A stretch of DNA of 64,000 nucleotides. It comes from an uncultured Collinsella sp. Its GTDB lineage: Bacteria > Actinomycetota > Coriobacteriia > Coriobacteriales > Coriobacteriaceae. The DNA is taken from positions 1 through 64,000 of the forward strand of contig CAKUGY010000010.1 of assembly GCA_934654835.1 (NCBI GenBank), given 5' to 3'. Below the pieces are notes generated by a model. The model was not told the origin of the DNA. It did not search any database and worked only from the letters and a program-made list of their open reading frames with translations. Shown in pieces: positions 58,018-64,000 of the stretch (position 1 is its first letter; each line of letters opens with the position of its first letter). Made by a program: the position numbers and the translations under genes.

Positions 58018-58644
58018 ATGGCAAAGTTTGAAGTAAAGAACAGCGAGGGCAAGAAGGTCGCCGAGGCCGAGCTCGCCGCTGAGGTGTACGGCATCGAGCC
58101 GAACATCCACGTTATGCACCACATCGTCAAGTGCCAGATGGCCTCTTGGCGTCAGGGCACCCAGTCTGCTAAGGGTCGCTCTGAGGTTTCCGGTGGCGGC
58201 AAGAAGCCTTGGCGTCAGAAGGGCACCGGCCGTGCCCGCCAGGGTTCCATCCGTGCTGCCCAGTGGCGTCACGGTGGCGTTGTCTTCGCCCCCAAGCCCC
58301 GTTCCTACGCTAAGCGTATGAACAACAAGGAGGTCAAGCTGGCTATGCGCTCCGCGCTGTCCGCCAAGTTGGCCGATGGCGAGCTCGTGCTCGTCGACGA
58401 CTACGGCTTCGAGAAGCCTTCCACCAAGGCTGCCGTCGCCATGCTCAAGGCTCTCGGCCTTGAGGGCAAGCGTCTGACCATCATCGTTCGCGATGAGGAC
58501 GTCAACGCCTACCTGTCGTTCCGCAACATTCCCAAGACGTTCATCATCACCGCCGACGAGGCCAACACCTACGATCTCGTCAACAACAACGCCGTGCTGA
58601 TGCCCGCCGACATCGCCGCTCACTTCGGGGAGGTGCTTGCATAA
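58018..58644 (+). CDS. rplD: 50S ribosomal protein L4
   Basis: 208 residues. The extended loop GGGKKPWRQKGTGRARQGSIR lines the exit tunnel. In many bacteria L4 represses its own operon. AAGGAG precedes the ATG; the next gene starts at once after the stop. Confidence 0.96.
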   Translation: MAKFEVKNSEGKKVAEAELAAEVYGIEPNIHVMHHIVKCQMASWRQGTQSAKGRSEVSGGGKKPWRQKGTGRARQGSIRAAQWRHGGVVFAPKPRSYAKRMNNKEVKLAMRSALSAKLADGELVLVDDYGFEKPSTKAAVAMLKALGLEGKRLTIIVRDEDVNAYLSFRNIPKTFIITADEANTYDLVNNNAVLMPADIAAHFGEVLA

Positions 58645-58932
58645 ATGACCGCCCACGAGATCATCATCCGTCCGATCGTGTCCGAGCGTTCCTTCTCCGG
58701 CATGGAGCTGAACAAGTACACGTTCGAGGTCGCCAAGGATGCTAACAAGTATCAGATCAAGGACGCTGTCGAGGAGATCTTCGGCGTCAAGGTCGTTCGC
58801 GTGAACACCCTGACGGTCAAGCCCAAGACCAAGCGCGTGCGCTATGTCGCCGGCAAGACCCGTTCTTGGAAGAAGGCCATCGTCACGCTGGCCGAGGGCG
58901 ACACCATCGAGGTCTTTGGCAACCAGGCCTAA
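58645..58932 (+). CDS. rplW: 50S ribosomal protein L23
   Basis: 95 residues. It sits at the tunnel exit, where trigger factor and SRP dock. IIIRPIVSERSFSGMELNKYTFEV and RVNTLTVKPKTKRVR are typical. It is directly after rplD, with GGGGAGG inside the rplD end serving as its ribosome-binding site. Confidence 0.96.
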   Translation: MTAHEIIIRPIVSERSFSGMELNKYTFEVAKDANKYQIKDAVEEIFGVKVVRVNTLTVKPKTKRVRYVAGKTRSWKKAIVTLAEGDTIEVFGNQA

Positions 58933-58949
58933 GACTCGCTGCTGTTGAG

Positions 58950-58987
58950 TGAGCTCATGCCTCCCAAATAGGGGAGGCGAGAGCTCA
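58950..58987 (+). ncRNA. Hairpin in the rplW-rplB gap
   Basis: TGAGCTCA/GAGCTCA and GCCTCCC/GGGAGGC form a two-part stem with an AAATA-type loop. No T-run, so it is not a standard terminator; it could stabilise mRNA ends or be part of an rplB leader. Confidence 0.45.
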
Positions 58988-59007
58988 AGGCTTTGGGCGT
59001 ATTTAAT

Positions 59008-59031
59008 GGACACGCCCGGAACCGTGTATAC
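59008..59031 (+). promoter_or_regulatory. Conserved 24-nt motif upstream of rplB
   Basis: GGACACGCCCG then GAACCGTGTATAC, matching the rplC copy at all but a few positions. A TATACG -10 would fall at the end. It may mark an internal promoter for rplB onward. Confidence 0.45.
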
Positions 59032-59111
59032 GTCCGGTGTCATCGCACCCGAGGCAGAACCTCGAATCCCTGTCTGCGATGGCTAACGGATTCCTATTGA
59101 AAGGGATTGTA

Positions 59112-59942
59112 ATGGCTGTAAAGCACCTTAAGCCGACCTCCGCTGGTAGGCGTTGGCAGACGATCTCCGATTTCTCCGAGATCACCTGCACCAAGCCCGA
59201 GAAGTCTCTTCTCGAGCCCCTGCCCAAGAAGGCCGGTCGTAACAACAACGGCCGCATCACCACCCGCCACCAGGGCGGCGGCGTGAAGCGTCGTTACCGC
59301 GTGATCGACTTCAAGCGCAACAAGGACGGCGTGCCCGCCAAGGTTGCCACGATCGAGTACGATCCGAACCGTTCCGCTCGCATCGCTCTGCTGCACTACG
59401 CTGACGGTGAGAAGCGCTACATCCTGGCCCCCAAGGGCCTCGAGGTCGGTCAGACCATCATGTCCGGTTCTGACGCCGACATCAAGCCGGGCAACGCTCT
59501 GCCCCTCGCCGACATCCCCGTCGGTACGCTCATCCACGCCGTCGAGTTCCAGCCGGGCAAGGGCGCTGCTATCGCCCGTTCCGCCGGTAACTCCTGCCAG
59601 CTGATGGGTAAGGAGGGCAAGTACGCTATCGTCCGTATGCCTTCCTCCGAGATGCGCCGCATCCTCGTTACCTGCCGCGCCACCGTCGGTGAGGTCGGTA
59701 ACGCCGATCACGCCAACATCGTCATCGGCAAGGCCGGCCGTAAGCGTCACATGAACGTGCGCCCGACCGTCCGCGGTACCGTCATGAACCCTGTCGACCA
59801 CCCGCACGGCGGTGGCGAGGGCAAGAACCACACCTCTGGTCGTCCCTCTGTTACCCCTTGGGGTAAGCCGACGAAGGGCCTTCGTACGCGCAAGAAGAAG
59901 AAGGTCTCGAACCAGCACATCATTCGTCGCCGTAAGAAGTAA
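59112..59942 (+). CDS. rplB: 50S ribosomal protein L2
   Basis: 276 residues. Needed for subunit joining and peptide transfer. RNNNGRITTRHQGGGVKRRYR, the segment GNALPLADIPVGTLIHAVE and the conserved NPVDHPHGGGEG are present. The ATG after GAAAGGGA gives the family length; the longer frame adds 25 residues over the upstream motif. Confidence 0.96.
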   Translation: MAVKHLKPTSAGRRWQTISDFSEITCTKPEKSLLEPLPKKAGRNNNGRITTRHQGGGVKRRYRVIDFKRNKDGVPAKVATIEYDPNRSARIALLHYADGEKRYILAPKGLEVGQTIMSGSDADIKPGNALPLADIPVGTLIHAVEFQPGKGAAIARSAGNSCQLMGKEGKYAIVRMPSSEMRRILVTCRATVGEVGNADHANIVIGKAGRKRHMNVRPTVRGTVMNPVDHPHGGGEGKNHTSGRPSVTPWGKPTKGLRTRKKKKVSNQHIIRRRKK

Positions 59943-59974
59943 TTTCGGATACCGAGTTTTAGGAGAAAGCACTT

Positions 59975-60235
59975 ATGAGCAGAAGTCTCAAAAAGGGCCC
60001 GTTCGTGGAGACTCGCCTTCTCTCGCGTATCACCGCGATGAACGAGGCTGGCAAGAAGGACGTCGTGAAGACCTGGTCCCGCGCGTCCACCATCTTCCCC
60101 GAGATGGTTGGTCACACCATCGCCGTCCACGACGGCCGCAAGCATGTGCCCGTGTATGTTACCGAGTCCATGGTTGGTCACAAGCTCGGCGAGTTCGCGC
60201 CGACTCGTACGTTCCGTGGCCACAAGGCCAAATAG
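59975..60235 (+). CDS. rpsS: 30S ribosomal protein S19
   Basis: 86 residues. MSRSLKKGPFVE, WSRASTIFPEMVGHTIAVHDGRKHVPVYV and GEFAPTRTFRGH are canonical. AGGAG precedes the ATG. 14 nt before rplV. Confidence 0.96.
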   Translation: MSRSLKKGPFVETRLLSRITAMNEAGKKDVVKTWSRASTIFPEMVGHTIAVHDGRKHVPVYVTESMVGHKLGEFAPTRTFRGHKAK

Positions 60236-60249
60236 GGGGTTAACCGTAA

Positions 60250-60621
60250 ATGGCAACTAAGTCTATTGAAACTGAGGCCACCGAGGTTCGCGCCGTCGCT
60301 AAGTACGTGCGTGTTTCCCCCAGCAAGGCCCGCCTGGTGGTCGATCTGATCCGCCGCAAGCCTGTCGCTCAGGCCTTCGACATCCTCCACTTCTGCGACC
60401 GCGCCGTCGCCGTGGATGTCGAGAAGGTTCTCCGTTCCGCCGTTGCGAACGCCGAGAACAACAACGGTCTGCGTGCCGACAACCTGGTTGTCGCCGCTGC
60501 CTACGTTGACGAGGGTCCGACGCTTAAGCGCATCCGTCCCCGCGCCAAGGGTTCCGCTTCTCGCATTCTGAAGCGTACTTCCCACATCACCGTCGTCGTT
60601 GCTCCTCGAAAGGAGGCGTAA
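60250..60621 (+). CDS. rplV: 50S ribosomal protein L22
   Basis: 123 residues. VRVSPSKARLVVDLIRRK and the beta-hairpin RIRPRAKGSASRILKRTSHITVVV that reaches into the tunnel are clear. GGGGGTTAACC lies before the ATG. Confidence 0.96.
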   Translation: MATKSIETEATEVRAVAKYVRVSPSKARLVVDLIRRKPVAQAFDILHFCDRAVAVDVEKVLRSAVANAENNNGLRADNLVVAAAYVDEGPTLKRIRPRAKGSASRILKRTSHITVVVAPRKEA

Positions 60622-60627
60622 AGCTGT

Positions 60628-61337
60628 ATGGGTCAGAAAGTCTACCCCACCGGCTTCCGTCTTGGCATCACCGAGAACTGGCGCTCCCGCTGGTTCGCAG
60701 AGAAGGATTACGCTAAGACCCTCGGTAACGATCTCGAGATCCGCAAGTACCTCGAGAAGCGTCTTTCCCGCGCAGCTGTCTCCCGCGTCGAGATCGAGCG
60801 CGCTGGCGACAAGGTGAAGGTCATCATCCTCACCGCTCGCCCCGGCGTTGTCATCGGTAAGAAGGGTGCCGAGATCGATACCCTCCGCACCGAGCTCGAG
60901 AAGGTCGCTGGCGTCTCCAAGGGCCAGCTCTCCGTCGACGTTGTCGAGATCAAGCGCCCCGAGCTCGACGCCAACCTCGTTGCTCAGTCTATCGCCGAGC
61001 AGCTCGAGGGCCGCGTTGCCTTCCGTCGCGCTATGCGCAAGGCTGTCCAGTCCGCCCGCAAGGCCGGCGCTAAGGGCATCCGTATCCAGTGCTCCGGTCG
61101 TCTCGGCGGTGCCGAGATGGGCCGTCGTGAGTGGTACCGTGAGGGTCGCGTGCCTCTGCACACCCTCCGTGCCAAGATCGACTACGGCACGGCTGTCGCC
61201 AGCACCACCATGGGCGCTTGCGGCGTGAAGGTCTGGATCTACCTGGGCGAGAAGCTCCCGGGCCAGCCTGTTCCCAACCCTGCACTCGAGGGCTCTTCCC
61301 GTCCTCGTCGTCGTAACTCCGAGAGGAGGGGTCAGTA

Positions 61338-61338
<1 letters not shown>
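60628..61338 (+). CDS. rpsC: 30S ribosomal protein S3
   Basis: 236 residues. Opening GQKVYPTGFRLGI, KH domain with GVVIGKKGAEIDTLR, and ECSGRLGG-type CSGRLGGAEMGRREWYREGRVPLHTLRA. The last base of its stop is the first base of the rplP start. Confidence 0.96.
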
Positions 61339-61840
<502 letters not shown>

Positions 61841-61841
<1 letters not shown>

Positions 61842-62056
61842 TGAAGCCCGCAGAGATTCGTGAGCTCTCGGACGCTCAGCTCGTTGAGAAGCTGAAGGAA
61901 ATGCGCGCCGAGCTCTTTAACCTTCGTTTCCAGATGGCCACCAGCCAGCTGGACAACACCGCTCGCGTCAACACCGTGAAGAAGGACATCGCTCGCGTCC
62001 TCACGGAGCAGCGCGCCCGCGAGATCGCAGCGGAGAAGTCCGCTGTCGCCGAGTAG
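61841..62056 (+). CDS. rpmC: 50S ribosomal protein L29
   Basis: 71 residues. Two-helix protein; ELSDAQLVEKLKEMRAELFNLRFQ and VKKDIARVLTEQR are typical. Overlaps the rplP stop by one base (TAATG). Confidence 0.95.
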
Positions 62057-62072
62057 GACCTAAGGAGAGAAC

Positions 62073-62333
62073 ATGACTGATTCGCGTAACACGCGTAAGG
62101 TCCGTACGGGTGTCGTTACCTCCGTCTCCGGTGCCAAGACCATCGTCGTCACCATCACCGAGCGCAAGCGTCACCCCAAGTACGGCAAGATGATGACCAG
62201 CTCCAAGAAGCTGCACGCTCATGACGAGGAGTGCACGGCTGGCGTGGGCGACACCGTCCGCGTTATGGAGACCCGTCCTATGTCCAAGATGAAGCGTTGG
62301 CGCCTCATCGAGGTCGTCGAGCGCGCTAAATAA
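62073..62333 (+). CDS. rpsQ: 30S ribosomal protein S17
   Basis: 86 residues. OB-fold 16S binder: RKVRTGVVTSVSGAKTIVV, HPKYGKMMTSSKKLHAHDE and VRVMETRPMSKMKRWRL. AAGGAGAG precedes the ATG. Confidence 0.95.
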   Translation: MTDSRNTRKVRTGVVTSVSGAKTIVVTITERKRHPKYGKMMTSSKKLHAHDEECTAGVGDTVRVMETRPMSKMKRWRLIEVVERAK

Positions 62334-62367
62334 GCAGTCGCTCTTACGACTTGTACGTTTCCGAAGA

Positions 62368-62418
62368 TGTGCGTATGCCTGGCTTGCATACCACAGGCCG
62401 CATAAAGGCTGCGCACCT
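62368..62418 (+). ncRNA. Structured spacer between rpsQ and rplN
   Basis: GTATGC-CTGGCTT-GCATAC hairpin inside GTGCG/GCGCAC pairing, in an unusually wide 118-nt gap for this tight operon. Candidate leader or processing site. Confidence 0.4.
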
Positions 62419-62451
62419 CTCTTCGGTTCTTAGTTCGGAGGAACATCTACC

Positions 62452-62820
62452 ATGATTCAGATGCAAACCATGCTGAACGTCGCCGACAACTCCGGCGCTC
62501 GCAAGATTCGCTGCATCAAGGTGCTTGGCGGTTCCAAGCGTCGTTATGCAGGCATCGGCGATGTGTTCATCGGTGCTGTCCAGGAGGCTACCCCTGGCGC
62601 CAACGTCAAGAAGAAGGACGTTGTCCGTTGCGTCGTCGTTCGCACCGTTAAGGAGATCCGCCGCAAGGATGGCTCCTACATTCGCTTTGATGACAACGCC
62701 TGCGTCGTCATCAACAACGATGGTTCGCCCGTCGGCACCCGTATCTTCGGGCCTGTCGCTCGCGAGCTTCGTGACAAGAAGTACATGAAGATCGTCTCGC
62801 TCGCTCCCGAGACCCTGTAG
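62452..62820 (+). CDS. rplN: 50S ribosomal protein L14
   Basis: 122 residues. MIQMQTMLNVADNSGARKI and the C-terminal FGPVARELRDKKYMKIVSLAPE are canonical. CGGAGG precedes the ATG. Confidence 0.97.
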   Translation: MIQMQTMLNVADNSGARKIRCIKVLGGSKRRYAGIGDVFIGAVQEATPGANVKKKDVVRCVVVRTVKEIRRKDGSYIRFDDNACVVINNDGSPVGTRIFGPVARELRDKKYMKIVSLAPETL

Positions 62821-62833
62821 TTAGGGGAGATAT

Positions 62834-63139
62834 ATGTATATCAAGAAGGGCGATAAGGTCCAGGTTCTCTCTGGTAAGGATCGCGGCAAGCAGGGCGTTA
62901 TCCTGCGTGCCCTCCCCGCCGAGAACAAGGTCGTTGTCGAGGGCGTTTCGGTCGTCAAGAAGGCCGTCAAGCCCAACGCTGCCAACCAGCAGGGCGGCAT
63001 CGTTTCGCAGGAGGCTCCCATCGACGCCTCCAACGTCAATCTCGTCTGCCCCGAGTGCGGTAAGGTTACCCGCGTCGGTCACGAGAAGGACGGCAAGAAC
63101 AAGCTGCGCGTCTGCAAGAAGTGCGGCCACAAGTTCTAA
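62834..63139 (+). CDS. rplX: 50S ribosomal protein L24
   Basis: 101 residues. KOW motif KKGDKVQVLSGKDRGKQGVIL, then GGIVSQEAPIDASNVNLVCPECGK with a Cys pair matched by CKKCGHKF, a zinc-ribbon form. GGGGAG precedes the ATG. It is followed by a terminator instead of rplE. Confidence 0.96.
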   Translation: MYIKKGDKVQVLSGKDRGKQGVILRALPAENKVVVEGVSVVKKAVKPNAANQQGGIVSQEAPIDASNVNLVCPECGKVTRVGHEKDGKNKLRVCKKCGHKF

Positions 63140-63165
63140 GCTGCCCGCAACAACATGTTGCTAGC

Positions 63166-63200
63166 AAAGGCCCGGATGCCAACGGCACCCGGGCCTTTTT
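63166..63200 (+). terminator. Strong terminator after rplX
   Basis: AAAGGCCCGG-A-TGCC and GGCA-C-CCGGGCCTTT arms with a 3-nt loop, followed by TT. It closes the r-protein operon. Confidence 0.88.
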
Positions 63201-63210
63201 CTATACCTAC

Positions 63211-63274
63211 TCATTGGGGACAGACTTAAATGAGTGGCCGTTGTTTGGCGGTCATTGGGGACAGACTTAAATGA
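63211..63274 (+). repeat. Tandem GGGACAG-type 23-bp repeats
   Basis: TCATTGGGGACAGAC followed by TTAAATGA occurs at 63211-63233 and again at 63252-63274. A diverged third piece (TTTGGGACAGTCTT) lies at about 63307. Outer TCATT/AATGA are nearly inverted. Confidence 0.8.
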
Positions 63275-63326
63275 CTTGTCGTTGGGTGTTCTTAAACGAC
63301 TAGTCGTTTGGGACAGTCTTCAACCA

Positions 63327-63393
63327 AGTTGCGGTGGAATAGTTCCTGTTTGGTCGGGTAGAACTGTCATTTAGGAACTATTTCACCGCAACT
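63327..63393. repeat. 67-bp palindromic repeat, copy C
   Basis: Outer arms AGTTGCGGTGGAATAG and TATTTCACCGCAACT match copies A and B; the 24-nt loop (GGTCGGGTAGAACTGTC region) is unrelated. The total length is again 67 bp. Confidence 0.85.
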
Positions 63394-63402
63394 TCGGAAG
63401 AT

Positions 63403-63547
63403 CATATATTGCGCGTTTGTGCGTATTTGAGTGCGCAGGGTTGCGTGAACGTGCTTGTATATGCGCCGTTTACGGTCGAATAATGACCGTTTGGCGGTAA
63501 TACGCGCAAAAGTACGCACATACACGCATATTTGTGCGAATATAGAG
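63403..63547 (+). promoter_or_regulatory. Promoter region with repeated GTGCG boxes
   Basis: TTTGTGCG, TACGCACATAC, ACGCATATTTGTGCG and similar boxes recur on both strands, suggesting several operator half-sites. TATAGA at about 63541 could be a -10; no good -35 is seen, as expected for an activated promoter. Confidence 0.4.
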
Positions 63548-63588
63548 CTGTCAGAAATAAAAGACTTCCAGTGACTCAGGAGGCACTC

Positions 63589-64000
63589 ATGGCAGATTCT
63601 AAACAGGCTCCGCTCGATGCCGCGGCAGCCGCAAAGGCAGCGTTTGCTTCGGTTCAGGACAAGCCGTTCCCTAACGACATTTTCACGGCCCCCGAACTCC
63701 GTTGGGCTGTGATCGGCTGCGGCGTTATCGCCAACCAGATGGCTCAGTCCCTCGCCCTTGCCGGCCGCAAGCTCGCGGGCGTTGCCAACCGCACGGTGTC
63801 CAAAGCCCAGGCTTTTGCCGAGCAGTATGGTGTCGAGAAGGTTTACGACACCGTCGACGATCTCTACGCCGATCCGGACATCGATGCCGTCTATATCACC
63901 ACGCCGCACAACACGCACATCACTTATCTGCGCGCCGCGCTGGCCGCTGGTAAGCACGTGCTCTGCGAGAAGGCCATTACGCTCAACTCTGCCGAGCTCG
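63589..64000 (+). CDS. Gfo/Idh/MocA-family oxidoreductase (partial, runs off window)
   Basis: 137 codons are visible with no stop. A 36-residue lead is followed by the NAD(P)-binding motif WAVIGCGVIANQMAQSLA, then GVANRTVSKAQAFAEQYG and the family block DAVYITTPHNTHITYLRAAL, then GKHVLCEKAITLN. AGGAGG lies 6 nt before the ATG. Family members oxidise sugars, inositol or dihydrodiols; the substrate is unknown. Confidence 0.88.
   Translation, partial: MADSKQAPLDAAAAAKAAFASVQDKPFPNDIFTAPELRWAVIGCGVIANQMAQSLALAGRKLAGVANRTVSKAQAFAEQYGVEKVYDTVDDLYADPDIDAVYITTPHNTHITYLRAALAAGKHVLCEKAITLNSAEL

Noticed and set aside
63211..63274. The 23-bp tandem repeats as a CRISPR array
   Set aside because: Only two copies with an 18-nt spacer, no cas genes, and the repeat word recurs singly at other borders.

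Overview
The window is a high-GC bacterial chromosome segment, densely coding and mostly on the + strand from 22.7 kb onward. Gene content and codon use (GAG, CTG, GTC and CGC dominate; GTG and TTG starts are common) suggest an actinobacterium of the Coriobacteriia, Collinsella-like. That assignment is inference; there is no 16S gene here to prove it. I found no tRNA, rRNA, CRISPR array or transposase.

Layout. 0-4 kb: a minus-strand ABC importer (lipoprotein, permease, ATPase) and a WYL-like regulator. 4-7.5 kb: asnS, a lone PTS EIIA and an esterase. 7.5-10.9 kb: a GntR regulator divergent from a dimethylarginine/arginine hydrolase and an amino-acid antiporter. 11-15.1 kb: a FeoA-FeoB iron transporter and an MFS exporter. 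15.05-22.7 kb: an accessory island bounded by two 170-bp direct repeats. It holds a tight minus-strand operon: dynamin-like GTPase, HerA/FtsK-type ATPase with a long Ser/Gly-rich linker, HNH nuclease toxin and probable immunity protein. 22.7-26.6 kb: GH13 amylase, deoxyinosine glycosylase, a hypothetical gene and an aminotransferase.

26.6-63.2 kb is the transcription/translation core, but rearranged. The order is rplJ-rplL, galU, rpoB-rpoC, an ECF sigma/anti-sigma pair, rpsL-rpsG-fusA-rpsJ, birA, a full fatty-acid synthesis operon (fabH-acpP-fabK-fabD-fabG-fabF-accB-fabZ-accC-accDA), an orphan PTS EIIC, a cation efflux protein and a phosphatase. Then the S10/spc series resumes: rplC-rplD-rplW-rplB-rpsS-rplV-rpsC-rplP-rpmC-rpsQ-rplN-rplX. 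It stops at a terminator after rplX. A Gfo/Idh/MocA oxidoreductase runs off the right edge.

Two things stand out. The first is the repeat-bounded GTPase/ATPase/toxin/immunity island. The second is a family of three roughly 140-bp elements upstream of rplJ, rpsL and rplC. Each has a conserved 64-67-nt hairpin core inside perfect or near-perfect 35-37-bp arms whose sequence differs from copy to copy. Several other palindromic repeat families (67 bp, 31 bp, 30 bp, and a GGGACAG-type) decorate the gene borders. Start codons were adjusted from the longest open frames by ribosome-binding-site position and family length.
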